Source of the DNA: Kappaphycus alvarezii
Taxonomy: Eukaryota; Rhodophyta; Florideophyceae; Gigartinales; Solieriaceae
NCBI GenBank assembly: GCA_002205965.3
Contig: NADL03000107.1
Location: 1 to 64,000 of the forward strand
Reading direction: 5' to 3'
DNA length: 64,000 nt
The position numbers and the translations under genes were made by a program. A model generated the notes under the pieces. It worked only from the letters and a program-made list of their open reading frames with translations. It did no database searches and was not told the DNA's origin. Positions 10,082 through 20,548 of the stretch are shown piece by piece (position 1 is the first letter of the stretch; every line of letters starts with the position of its first letter).

Positions 10082-10897
10082 ATCGGATCTTCCGTTCATC
10101 CTCTGACCGCGACAGATCTCGCCCCCTATCCGTCCGTGAGTCGTCCTCCTGTTCCGCTTTCTCAACTTTACCGCACCCGCACCGCGGCACCTATCTTCCT
10201 CGCAATCCTGGATAGTCGCTGTATCTCTACGCCTCGACCGCGCGATTTTCTCTGGTCATGATCGATGTCCGGTATGTGCTCGCCGTTCCAAAGACATCGC
10301 CCGTTGCTCGATCCCCTGGGCAAACATGCCCTCACCTGTAAGTACGACGATGGGCAGACTCGTCGCCATAATGTCTTGCGCAACGCTTTCCATCGTTACT
10401 GTAAGGAGCTCGGAATTTCTGCCCTTCTTGAACATCTGCTTCCTCCCCTTCCCCTTTCGTCCTCTCCCTCGTCCGCCCTTCGCATAGATCTTTATATCCC
10501 TGGCGCATACGGCCTCGACCCGAAGAATATCGCTTTGGATGTCACCGTTGCCCATCCACAGGTCACTTCTCGCGTTTCCCAGTGTGCCCTATCTGGCGGC
10601 GCAGCTGCCTCTATGGCTGAACGTGCGAAACACACGCACTACGGTCTAGTCTGCCACACGAATGATATACGACTTCTTCCTGTTGGTATTGATGTGTTCG
10701 GTGCCCTTGGGGCCGAGGGTGCGACTTTCTTCCGGCGCCTTTCTACGTTCGCTGCTGCCCGTCGAGGCACCACTCCCCAATGGGAGCTGCACCTCCTAAT
10801 CACGCGCTTTGTTTCTGCTTGCATGGGTTGCAAGCGCGTCAGGTTCTTACCAGACGCATTTCCGATTAGTTTCTCTCTCATCCCCTTCGCATGTTAG
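9928..10897 (+). pseudogene. Non-LTR retroelement C-terminal region with nuclease-like domain
   Basis: Two frames (9928-10215, then 10265-10897) give the usual C-terminal order of certain non-LTR reverse-transcriptase proteins. First comes a stretch with FSTLPHPHRGTYL and NPG; then DPLGKHALTCK, GQTRRHNVLRN, RIDLY, IALDVTVAHP, ERAKHTHY and RLLPVGIDVFGALG. The R-x-D, D-V-T-V and A-K-x-x-x-Y pattern is compatible with a PD-(D/E)XK-type restriction-like endonuclease fold. The reverse-transcriptase domain itself is missing, so the copy is 5'-truncated. The frame change lies between about 10215 and 10265. Assignment rests on remembered family motifs, not on a search. Confidence 0.6.
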
Positions 10898-11049
10898 TTT
10901 CTCTATCATCCCCCTCAGCATGTTGTCCCACATGCTTTTTCCACATCCCGTAAGGATTCCACACACACTCATTTGAGTGCACAGTACAGTACACCACCTG
11001 ACCGCCTATTACCCTTCGACTGGTAAGGGGCTAGGTGGACAGATGTATA
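10898..11049. other. Short spacer with a pentamer palindrome
   Basis: Contains GCACAGTACAGTACACC at about 10978-10994, and a near-duplicated sequence (TTAGTTTCTCT..CATCCCC..GCATGTT) at 10866-10923. No gene. Confidence 0.5.
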
Positions 11050-11199
11050 CTGCCACCTATAATTATAAAGCACCCCCTCAGAATGGTGTACCAGCTGCAG
11101 ACACCCGTTTTACTGATGCCATAGTTTACTCCAAGCTAACACGTATATTTTTAAATACATACCGGATATGAATTCAGCGCCCTCTTAAACGGTGGAAAC

Positions 11200-11916
11200 T
11201 GATGTGCGCAAATTCGCACACGAAAAATTTAGATGAGGACCATAATTGTGTACAGTATTGGAACTGGGAAGATTTTTACAGTTTTTGAATTTGCAAGATT
11301 TTTTAATTTGGGTGAGTGTGGCAAATTTCATCGGTTTGATTTTTTATTTTAGGACACGCTGTCATAGTGGATGTCAGTACAGTTCTAGGTTGTGGGTGAT
11401 ACTACGAGTGACTCTGAAAGGTCTATATAATGGCACATCAATTCCCACCCCTGGACGATGGGTGGCTTGCATGGGCATGGCACCTAGATATTTAACTTGA
11501 GAAAAGATCTTCTAATAGTCTCTCTGGTTCACACGATTCCTGTGAATGCATTTTATGGTTATTAGTATGTTTGATTGAGACTTTAGGATTAGCCGAAAAG
11601 TCTATATAAGCCGAGTAAACTGCTTCCTTTTGTGGAGGTCAAGCAAGTTGGCAGACAACTTCAAGCCAAGTCCAGAGTAGTAGGAAGTTGAGAGTCAACT
11701 TCAGACCCAAGAAAACGTTTTCTTACGCTAGTCGCAGAGCGTCGGTGGTAGACCCTGCCCTTTTATACTTGCTTGTAGCTTCCTCAACTCTCTTCTATAT
11801 ACACTCCCTTTTGTTCGTTAAACAATACCACGGTAGCACTTTTGTCGCTCGCAACACCTCCTTCTCAGGGTAATTGGTTCCCAGGATCTCTTCCCCCGCC
11901 GATTTACCCCCTATCA
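11200..11916 (+). repeat. Left LTR of gypsy copy 1 (717 bp)
   Basis: TG...CA ends. Starts with a short palindrome TGTGCG-CAAATT-CGCACA. Contains two CTATATAA motifs. In its middle part (TAAACTGCTTCC, CTTCTATATACACTCCC) it resembles the solo LTR at 51793 more than its own partner LTR. Confidence 0.93.
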
Positions 11917-12003
11917 TTGGTACTCTTGTGAGGGGATTGCACCCGAGGCATTCGATTGAGCAGTCTTAGGGAAACTATTCGAGGGGATTTCTTTTCTGTA
12001 ATC

Positions 12004-13197
12004 ATGGATCTCAACGCTGCTCGTATAAACGTTCACAGGGGGCAAGAATGAAACGTTGAGGAGTTTCTCTATACATATGTCAACGTTGTGATGCGTGAGA
12101 AGAGCGATGAAGAGAAGGCCGAAAGTATCTTCGCCTATCTTCATGGTGACGACAAAGCACAAATATAAGGCCAAGTTTATTCAACGGGTGGTCTCTTAAC
12201 GGGAATGGGCGTAACTTCGGTGAGGTATGCGAGTGCTTGTGAAAGAGTATGCAGTGAGGTAGAACCAGATGAGATGATTCGTACTGCCATAGAGGCCCGG
12301 CTCACTTCGAAAATTTATTAAGCTCATTGGTATACTTTTTTGATCTCTATGAAAAGGCCGGGTTCAACGCCCAAGCCAAGTACGGAATGCTGGTAAGGCG
12401 GCGATGGGGGATAAGCGGCTCTCCGATTTCCTCCTCATCAAGGGCCCTCACACTTTTAATGAACTGAAGGGTACCATAGTAGAATTTGTCAAAAATTCGG
12501 AGACGTTTCAGTCACTGAGTGAGGTACCGAGGGAAACCCGCACATCGATGTCTATCGTACATCCTGAAAAGAATTATCAAAGGCCGGCTACTAGCGCAGC
12601 GCATTGAATCAGTCAGGAGCGATGTCAAAAACTTGGAAGAAAGGTTGGAAACCCGATTCGATAATCGACTTGACATGATAACCTCGCAGTTGGAAAGCCT
12701 TACTCTTACCATTAAGAAGAACCAGTCTGGGGCCCCAAGGCCGCAGAAGTCTGTTCTTACTGTCACAAGCCTGGACACTTTGCAAATAGGTGTCCTGATA
12801 ATCCACATAGAAACACTCGTTGTGGAAAGTGCGGTCGATATGGGCATCATGAAAGTAACTGCTGGTCTAAAGACAACAGAAGAGCAAATTTATCGGAAGC
12901 AAGGAGTGAGTCAGGACCAGAGGAAAATCTTACAAAAAGAAGGATCAAAGGTTGACGGATGCCGGTAACGTATCCATCGCTGAAGAGATTAGTCAAGTCA
13001 ATGTGACAAAAAGGGATGGGGAAGGGAACATTTTATCGAAGAAACCTAGGCTAGATTATGGAATGCTGGAGCATATCCCAGCACCTGTACCTCCTCGAAC
13101 CAAGAGGTCTGATCAAGTTGTTCCAGGAGTGGGAGTCACTCCGGCCAAGAAGACGAAAAAGAGTAAGAAATTTAAGAGTATCCCAAGGACGTACTAG
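12004..13197 (+). pseudogene. gag of gypsy copy 1, multiply frameshifted
   Basis: Aligns throughout with the intact gag at 53957-55159. Begins at the same ATG (12004) but acquires a one-base insertion within about 25 bases, and many further single-base indels to about 12950. Pieces that remain open include GDKRLSDFLLIKGPHTFNEL (about 12407-12466) and the coiled-coil stretch SVRSDVKNLEERLETRFDN. The zinc-knuckle codons are present near 12750-12850 but out of frame. It cannot give a full capsid protein. Indels greatly outnumber substitutions. Confidence 0.85.
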
Positions 13198-13202
13198 AAT
13201 AT

Positions 13203-13586
13203 GTGAAGAAGTACAATTTGGTGGCTGAGCTTGCATCGGCCCCAACTGGGATAACGTTTGGTCAACTTTTGAGGGGCGACGCAGAGGATGCGAGAAAAGA
13301 ACTCAAAAAAATTATCAGGTCTAATAAGTCCGCTAAGGGTAAGAAACTGTTTCTTCAATCGGCCTCGACAGCACCAAGACGTCTTAAACTAGTACCAGTC
13401 AAAGTATTGGGAATGAAAACCCAAGCTCTTTTCGATTCGGGCGCTGTTCCAAACCATTTCAGAAACTTTGGTGACAGATCTAGGTCTCGAAATTATTCCA
13501 ACTACTCGAAAATAACTGTGGCGGATGGAACCGTCTCAAAATGCATGGGCACTGTTGAAAATTTCCGTGTTCTTTGGGGACTCTAA
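13203..13586 (+). pseudogene. Protease region of gypsy copy 1
   Basis: A 127-codon frame with YNLVAELASAPTGITFG upstream and the aspartic-protease signature LFDSGAVPN (Asp-Ser-Gly at 13434-13442) typical of retropepsins. The reading is disturbed soon after the active site. The protein would release gag and pol units from the polyprotein. Confidence 0.8.
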
Positions 13587-13649
13587 AGTTGATGTAGACT
13601 TTCTTGTCATGCCGATCTCCCTTTCGATGCAATCATTGGCTGCCCTACC

Positions 13650-14228
13650 ATGGAAAGACTAGGGACCTGCATTGACTTGGGCAACCAAATCGTTTCAGTT
13701 AATGTTGACGGCAGAAACGTGAAGATGCCCCTGGATTTCGACAAAAGCACACATCCGGAAGATCTAAGAGAGACGGACAGTGAAGATTTCACTTCTAGCT
13801 ATGACAGCGAAGATTCCGAACCAACTAACACTTTCGGAAGTGAGAAAGGGTACGCTCGGGGGACAATGAACATGACATGGGACGATTATGATTCTGGGTT
13901 TGAAACAGATGAAGAATGGAATTCTAGGGTAGGTTTGACACCTGAATGTGTTTCTTTTTGCGATAATATCGAATCAAAGGACGGAATTCGGGGCATGAAA
14001 GAAGATTACAATTGCACGGAAAACAAGAATATATCGAATTCCATATCTGAAGATGTGAGCACGCCGGAAGAGGTCCTTCAAAATTTGGAGGGTGAGGATC
14101 AAGAAAAGGACCAGCGCCAAATTGGAGAAATTCAAGAAAAAGTACAGCACCTTCCAGCCCCCGCCTCAATGATAATATCCGACATGTTAACATCTTCCGA
14201 AGTAATTGCATGGAGTGTTCAGATTTAA
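13650..14228 (+). pseudogene. Acidic protease-RT linker of gypsy copy 1
   Basis: Open for 192 codons. Rich in Asp, Glu and Ser (TDSEDFTSSYDSEDSEP), then DDYDSGFETDEEW. No recognisable fold. The same region in copy 2 (55571-55957) stops earlier because of a one-base deletion. It probably belongs to the pol polyprotein as a spacer between protease and reverse transcriptase. Confidence 0.65.
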
Positions 14229-16047
14229 GACAAGCAAGTGTACCGGTCACTCACTCATTTGAACTTACCGATACTCAATTTACCACAGGCCTAGACGTCA
14301 ACCGCCAAAATATGACCAATTTATCTCAGAGAATGTTACAAGTATGCTGGAAAATGATATTATTCGGCCAGTTTCATCCCCATGGTCATTTCCAGTTGTG
14401 GTCGCACCAAAGAAGGATGGAAAGCTGCGTTTTTGCGTCGATTACCGACAACTGAACCAGAGAATGATACCCGATCGATTTCCGATTCCGAAATGGAGGA
14501 AATCCTCGAGGACTTGAAGGACGGGAGATACTTCACCTCAATTGATCTTTACACTGGTTATTGGCAGATTCCATTGGATGAAAAATGCAGGAAAAAACAA
14601 CTTTTACCAGCAAAGCCGGTACATTCAGGTTCGAAGTGATGCCTTTTGGTCTCATGAATGCCCCAGCTACATTCCAAAGAATGATGAACGAGGTTTTGAA
14701 AGGACTTCCATTTGCAAGAGTTTATATCGATGATGTAGTGATATTCTCAAAAACCTTGGATCAGCACATATCGCATGTCAAGACTGTGGTGGAGAAAATA
14801 GCTGCGTACAGCCTGAAAATTAAGTTAAGCAAATGCTTCTTTGCGAAAACGTCTATCCAATTACTCGGTCATATCGTCGATCAAGAGGGAATTAAAGTGG
14901 ATCCAGAGAAAACGAAAAAAATCAAGTTGGCACCAAGGCCCGCTTCAAAGACGGAGGTTCGAAGCTTCTTAGGACTGGCCTCATATTACAGAAGATTTAT
15001 CAAAGATTTCGCCAAGACTGCAGCACCGTTACATGCCAGCACAACAAAGAACGGAAAATTTTATGGAACAAGGAAATGCAAACCGCATTTGAAGAGCTTA
15101 AAGATAAGCTATGTGTCCCCCCAGTGCTCATGTATCCAGATTTCAAGAGACCATTTGTTGTGGAGACAGATGCCTCAGAACGGTCTTTGGGTGCCGTTTT
15201 GTCCCAAAAAGATGAAAACGGAAGACTACACCCGGTTCAATTCGCAAGTCGCACTCTGAATGATGCGGAAAGGAGATACTCAGTCTGCGAAAAAGAAGCG
15301 CTCGCTGTTGTCTTCGCACTGAAAAAGTTTCGCGTATACCTTTTATCACTCGAGAAATTTGTCTTGATAACTGATCACCAGGCACTTAAGACAGCATTCC
15401 AAAAGAAAGATGTACATCACCGCTTGGCCCGATGGCTCGACATTTTCGCAGAATATCGGTTTGAAATTGTGTATAGGCCCGGACGCAATAATCAGCCTGC
15501 CGACTACCTATCCCGCTTGAGGGATCCACTGATTCCAAATGAAAAAGCTTCCGAGAACATCGTCGGAGTTGCCGAGGTGCAAGTGCCGAACAATAACGAG
15601 TACGAAGCTAATATTGACGGACTAATTAAATTCCTGGATGGACTAGAAATGAGAAAGGTTGATATTGAACACAGAAATTGGGTACGTAGGAATCAAAAGG
15701 CTTTTACACTATGGAATGGGAAACTCTTCCGACACACGAAAGCCGGTCCTCGACTAGTGGCCCCTTTGAAAGAAAGAATGAAGATCTTGAGGACTTTTCA
15801 TGATGAGTTAGGGCATTGGGATCTCGAAACAACCAAGAAATTCGTTACTGAGAGATTCTGGTGGCCCAGTATCCATAAGGACGTCTATAACTTCGTGAAA
15901 AGCTGCGACAACTGTCAAAAATTCACGCCAATACGAAAGTATAAGACAACTCTAGGCTTTCCAGTTTCCGGTCTCTTTGAAACCTTTCAATTGACTTTGC
16001 CGGCCCATTCAAGGAAACCTCTTCCGGAAACAAATATCTCCTTATAG
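14210..16047 (+). pseudogene. Reverse transcriptase and RNase H of gypsy copy 1
   Basis: Frames at 14382-14639, 14585-15259 and 15076-16047. The first part has the start of the RT palm (GRYFTSIDLYTGYWQIPLDE); the second has FGLMNAPATFQRMMNE and the catalytic YIDD box at 14723-14734. The third has the Ty3/gypsy RNase H signature (VVETDASERSLGAVLSQ, CEKEALAVVFALKKFR, TDHQALKTAF) and then the start of the integrase with HDELGHW and its Cys pair SCDNCQKF. Frameshifts lie near 14390, 14600 and 15060, so the copy is inactive as read. Confidence 0.9.
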
Positions 16048-16049
16048 GG

Positions 16050-16836
16050 GTGGAACATCTTACTGGATGGCCAATAGCAGTTGCAGTTGAGGAGGCCAAT
16101 GCTGAAGTGGTCCTGAGATTCATCGAAAAAGAAATAATTGAACCGTTTGGTCTTCCAAAAAGGATCATCTCGGATAACGCACTTTGTTTTACTGCAACTT
16201 CACTGCTTCGTTTCTTGGAAGAAAAAGGTATTCAGCTAAAGACAGTTCTCGCATATGCTCCTATGTCAAACGGGAAAGCGGAGAGGATGGTTGGAACCAT
16301 CAAACGATCAATATCGAAAACTATGTCGAGAATGAAATCCAGTGGGAAGATGCCTTACCAAAAGTGTTATACGGCTATCGGCGAAGAAGAGGAAGAAGTG
16401 GACGGTCACCGTTTGAGCTAATGTACGGAAGAGCTCCTAGAATGTTACAGAGAGATATGGAAACAAATATTATCGATGAAGAGAGTAGAGAGGTCGAACT
16501 ATGGCCACCGAAAGCTGGAGATCACACCGCGCGCTAACACAGACAAGAAATAAGGATGAAGAGCCTCCAGTCCAAACTTTCTCAGTCGGCTCTAAAGTAC
16601 TTGTAGCACACGGAAAAGCAATGCAACAGGCTGTGAAGTGGCCGGCTTTCCAAACAAAGTACTCGAACCCTTGCATCGTCACGGAGGAAAGACACCCGCA
16701 TATAAGCTATGTTCAAGCTCAGGGAAGAGATCAAGGAGGGCAATCCATGCACGTCGTCTGGTCCCTTACCATCAGAGGCCTGAAGAATTCCTTCTCACAC
16801 AGGACTATGCGCAACCACGGGCATACTCATCTTTAA
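16050..16836 (+). pseudogene. Integrase core and C-terminal part, gypsy copy 1
   Basis: Carries LTGWPIAVAVEEANAEVV, the second catalytic Asp in RIISDNALCFTATS and the catalytic Glu in NGKAERMVGT (Glu codon 16281-16283). The first Asp lies just upstream across a one-base deletion near 15985. Downstream are SPFELMYGRAPRM and a GPY/F-like module (GSKVLVAHGK, RRLVPYHQRPEE). Frame changes near 16390 and 16500 break it. Confidence 0.85.
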
Positions 16837-16843
16837 CTATAGA

Positions 16844-17904
16844 ATGATTCCTATGGGAGGAAAAAGGGCCTGGGAATGGATCATCTCGATTACGCGTGAC
16901 TACTACGAACTCCACGTAATCATCCATTTCTACATTAATATATGCCTATGTTTTCGTACGTTGAACGGACCATTGCTACCTCAAGAAGATTTCCGACTAT
17001 TGATCAGAGTTCTATTCTCATTCCAAAACGGAAGGTTCACGGAAGCAGGTCCAGAGTTTGTGGAAGTCATATATCATTACTCTATAGGGAGGTATGGAAT
17101 GGTAGCTATCGGAGACTTGTCGCAAACATATCTGAACATTATCCGTCCAGTTTACGTATTTCTCAAGAACAACCAAGATGTGCGACTGAGAGGTTACAGC
17201 TTGCCCCCTGATATGGAATATCGACTGGTCCCATATCCTCTATGGGAACCTTACGTTGCTCCGCTCAGAAATACAACCTCAGCCGAAGACCAGGATCCTC
17301 CCGAGGCCGTGATGATGATACGAGCTGGACCATCAAGTGATCGGGGGGATCATCGAAGAGGGCAAGGCGTCGGGAGCAGCGAGGAAGATCGCCAAGAAGA
17401 TCGCCTCAAACACCGCCTAGTCTCCCAGGGGGAAACTATGCATCCTTAATTATTGGACGGCTACCAATTAGACGTTGGCTTCGCGAAATGACAGAGGACC
17501 CTCGAGAAGCAGAAGTAATTTCCTTTTTTGCCATTAGTATTTGCATGTGCTTCCAGACCATTCACGGGGCGCACCTTACTCGTGAGGACTCAGTCCTTAT
17601 GTTGCGAGTTTTTTTCTCCTTCAGATACCCGTTTCTGGACCCGTTGCCAGAAAAGTTTGCATACTACGTTTACTACCTCACATTTGGAAGGTTTGGAGAA
17701 GTGAAACGGGAGGAGCTCATTAGAGAACACTATGAAACCATACGCCGAATCTACGAAACTCTTGACCAAGGAGATGAGCCGGTCATCGCACGGTACACAC
17801 TCTCTCATCATATTGGAAATGAGCTACTACCATATCCTTATAGTGAACCCTATACTCTCCCTGATGAATGGATAGAACTCCCACAAGAACAACAAGAGCA
17901 GTGA
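16844..17904 (+). pseudogene. Tandem-domain C-terminal extension of gypsy pol, copy 1
   Basis: Two frames (16844-17449 and 17488-17904) encode two diverged copies of one domain. Unit 1 has INICLCFRTLNGPLL, EDFRLLIRVLFSF, a G-R-Y-G loop and LVPYPLWEPY. Unit 2 has ISICMCFQTIHGAHL, EDSVLMLRVFFSF, a G-R-F-G loop and LLPYPYSEPY. By eye about one third of positions are identical over about 110 residues. The linker is Arg/Ser/Pro-rich. One base is missing near 17346 relative to copy 2, which separates the two frames. There is no signal peptide or clear membrane anchor, so I do not call it an envelope. It ends GCAGTGA at 17904, shortly before the purine tract and LTR. Function unknown. Confidence 0.75.
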
Positions 17905-17937
17905 CGAGCCGGGACGTTCGTCTTGAGCGGGAGGGCG

Positions 17938-18652
17938 TGATGTGCGCAAATTCGCACACGAAAAAATTTAGATGAGGACCATAATTGTATACAGTATTGG
18001 AACTGGGAAGATATTTTTACAGTTTTTGAATTTGCAAGATATTTTTAATTTGGGTGAGTGTGGCAAATTCATCGGTTGATTTTTTATTTTAGGACACGCT
18101 GTCATAGTGGATGTCAGTACAGTTCTAGGTTGTGGGTGATACTACGAGTGACTCTGAAAGGTCTATATAATGGCCACATCAATTCCCACCCCTGGCCGAT
18201 GGGTGGCTGGCATGGGTATGGCACCTAGATATTTACCTTGAGGAAATATCTTCTAATGGTCTCTCTGGTTCACACGATTCCCGTGAATGCGTTTTATGGT
18301 ATTTAGTATGTTTGATTGAGACTTTAGGATTAGCCGAAAGGTCTATATAAGCTGAGTAAAGTGCTTCCTCCTTGAGAGGTCAAGCAAGTTGGCAGACAAC
18401 TTCAGGTCAAGCTCCGAGTAGTAGGAAGTTGAGAGTCAACTTCAGACCCTAGAAAACTTTTTCCTAAGCTGTCGCAGAGCATCAGTGGTAGACCCTGCCC
18501 CTTTTATACTTGCTTGTAGCCCTCTCAACTCTCTCCCATATACACTCCTTTTTTTGTTCAACTATACCACGGTAGCACTTTTGTCGCTCGCAACACCTCC
18601 TTCTCAGGGTAATTGGTTCCCAGGATCTCTTCCCGCCGATTTACCCCTATCA
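17938..18652 (+). repeat. Right LTR of gypsy copy 1 (715 bp)
   Basis: Ends CTATCA at 18652. For most of its length it matches the LTRs of copy 2 (GAGTAAAGTGCTTCCTCC, TAGCCCTCTCAACTC). Its last 60 or so bases (CTTCTCAGGGTAATTGGTTC) instead match the solo LTR and its own left LTR. Confidence 0.93.
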
Positions 18653-18799
18653 GAAACCAAGGAAATTTTGTACAGTACGTGCAACTGTAGTACAAAAGTA
18701 TAAAATTGTCATTTTGGAGGCAACTATAATTATAAAGGAACTTCACGTAACTCAGCAGAGTATGGCCTTCACAAGCTTCGCGGTCAGTTTATTCGCATA

Positions 18800-19770
18800 T
18801 CAATACTGTGTAGCTCCTCCGGAACGCCCAAGCACCTCGATACACCTGTTCGGCATCGAACAAAGTAGAGAATGAACAACAGAGCAAGGAATTTCACTCC
18901 AGCATTGTTTCACACAATTAATAAGCTATTCAATTGACTCAAATTGCCTTGCATTCACATACAACTTTCTTACTAGCCATCCCCAAGCATTTTCTATCGG
19001 ATTCAGGTCCGGAGACCGCGCGGGCCAGTACATTAGACGAATTCCACTCTCCGAGAACCACTCCCTCGAGTCTTGACTCACATGGATGGAAGCATTGTCT
19101 TGCTGATACGTTCAGTCTAAAGCCATAAAATTGTCCGCAAAAGGAAGCAAGTGTTCCTTTATCACCTTCAGAGAGGTCTTGGTTGTTTGCCTTCCATTCA
19201 AAACAACCAAATCCGTCTTTCCAAAGCCAGGTATCCCTATCCAAAACAATTTAACCGGCATCACCCTTCTGCCTTCTACCAATAAGCTTCGTATTGTTAC
19301 GGAAATCATGCCAGTATGCGTAAAAGCCATCGGACCATCCAAACAGAAGCGTTTCTCATGGCTGAACAAAATTGTATTTCCACTTCCCATGGTTCCATGT
19401 AACATTATCTCATGCCCACTTCAGACGATCTTTCTTATGAGATTGACTTCTCGAGGGAGCCTTCTGCACTTGTCAAAGTCCATGTGGGGATATTCAGCCA
19501 GAATTGCGTGCGTCCGCGATACAGAGACCTGTAGCCCACAATGTTGTTGCAAGGACCGTGCAATGTCCACACCTTTCCGAGCCTCTCGGAACAGACGGCG
19601 CCTATCTTGCTCGCTGATTTTTGAAGGGCGGCCCATGCGAGTCTTTCCGTGCATTTCTGTTGGATTTTTGAGGAATTTTTGGACTGCGACTCCGCTGCGT
19701 TTGATATTTCTTGCAATTTGGGCATCAGATTTTTCCTCCTGGTGTAGTGCCAGTATTTTCCTATTCTCAT
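18800..19770 (-). pseudogene. Tc1-like transposase of the split element, inactive
   Basis: Minus strand. The N-terminal part is in two overlapping frames (19435-19770 and 19421-19654) with a helix-turn-helix region (MGRPSKISEQDRRRL). Next is LFSHEKRFCLDGP, where the family has Asp before the Glu: the first catalytic Asp is His here (codon CAT). Further on, in another frame, are QQDNASIHVS and SPDLNPIENAWGW, with exactly 34 residues between Asp and Glu. The frame with EVLGRSGGATQY ends at a TGA at 18800-18802. Frameshifts near 19430, 19400 and 19110, plus the lost Asp, mark it as dead. Confidence 0.85.
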
Positions 19771-20095
19771 TGTCGGTAAGGGCGTTTTAAGGGGGCACTT
19801 TCGTGTCTAGAAGTTGTTGCTGGATAACAGCAGTAAGGTTAGAGGTAATGAGAACCATTAAGATGCAGGGAAGGTTACTAACATCTTCTTTTGTAGAAGT
19901 GCTTTATAATATAGTTGCCCCCAAAATGATATTTTTTATACTTTTTGCACTAAGTTGCACGAATTTACAAAATTTCCTTGGTTTACACCGTCTAGGAGGG
20001 CGCTGAATTCATATCAGGTACTACTTCTTAAAAATATACGAGTATAGCTGATACACCTGCATTCTGAGGGGGTGCTTTATAATTATAGGCGGCAG

Positions 20096-20548
20096 TGCTT
20101 CTGCGCGAGATTGAACCGAGTTTATTAAAAAACTTACCAATAAGGCATTACAATAAATCCACAATAAGGAAGAGCGAATGAAGGAGTTTAATGCATTCAA
20201 TATCTACTAATGACGAAGGGACTGCCCCTGAAAAAATCCCAGAATTCGGTGAATCCAGCCGAACCTGAACCTGAAGTAAACGATTGCTACCTGCGAAAAA
20301 CTAAAATAGACTTCCCCGGTTGCTAAAAAAAGTGAGAATTAGTTGAAATACTTTTGAAGTCGAATTTCATTTTTACCCCCAATGGAAGACAGTGCACCAA
20401 CTGCTGGAAGATTGTGGAGTATTACAACGTGACTATCTACAAGAAAATTTCCTCTTCCCAGTTCGCGTAGCTTAACGAGAAAGCATCGACAGCCCTTATC
20501 TTTCCGGGTGTCACTAACCCCCGCCAACCACTCATAATTCTCAAAAAG
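20096..20548. other. Intergenic, nothing recognised
   Basis: AT-rich flank of the split Tc1-like element, with no coding or repeat signal beyond scattered short frames. Confidence 0.4.

Larger units (their letters stand above)
11200..18652 (+). mobile_element. Full-length Ty3/gypsy LTR retrotransposon, copy 1
   Basis: Bounded by LTRs at 11200-11916 and 17938-18652, each beginning TGATGTGCGC and ending CTATCA. GAAAC at 11195-11199 and at 18653-18657 is a perfect 5-bp target duplication. Internal order is gag, protease, reverse transcriptase, RNase H, integrase, then an unusual C-terminal extension, all on the plus strand. The putative primer-binding site starts TGGTACTCTTGTG at 11918; I cannot name the tRNA. 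A purine-rich tract GAGCGGGAGGGCG precedes the right LTR. Coding is broken by many single-base indels relative to copy 2 (53149-60607). Confidence 0.95.
11050..20095 (-). mobile_element. Second Tc1-like transposon, split by a gypsy element
   Basis: Left end CTGCCACCTATAATTATAAAG (11050-11070) matches the reverse complement of the right end at 20075-20095. The left inverted repeat is interrupted at 11199/18653 by a complete gypsy element. When the gypsy and one copy of its 5-bp duplication are set aside, the left repeat reads on continuously and matches the right repeat (reverse complement of about 19899-20095), including the motifs CGCCCT..ACGGTG and CCAAGGAAATTTTGT. Each end has an outer and an inner CTATAATTATAAAG-type repeat (outer 11057-11070 and 20075-20088, inner 18724-18737 and 19902-19914), another IR/DR design. 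The empty element would be about 1.59 kb. Left flank TA is present; the right flank reads TG. Confidence 0.82.

Noticed and set aside
11918..11935. Naming the tRNA primer for the gypsy element
   Set aside because: TGG start is compatible with a primer site but the 18-mer does not match any tRNA 3' end I can recall with confidence.
16844..17904. Envelope (env) protein after integrase
   Set aside because: No signal peptide, transmembrane anchor, Cys/glycosylation pattern or separate start; it is continuous with integrase and internally duplicated.
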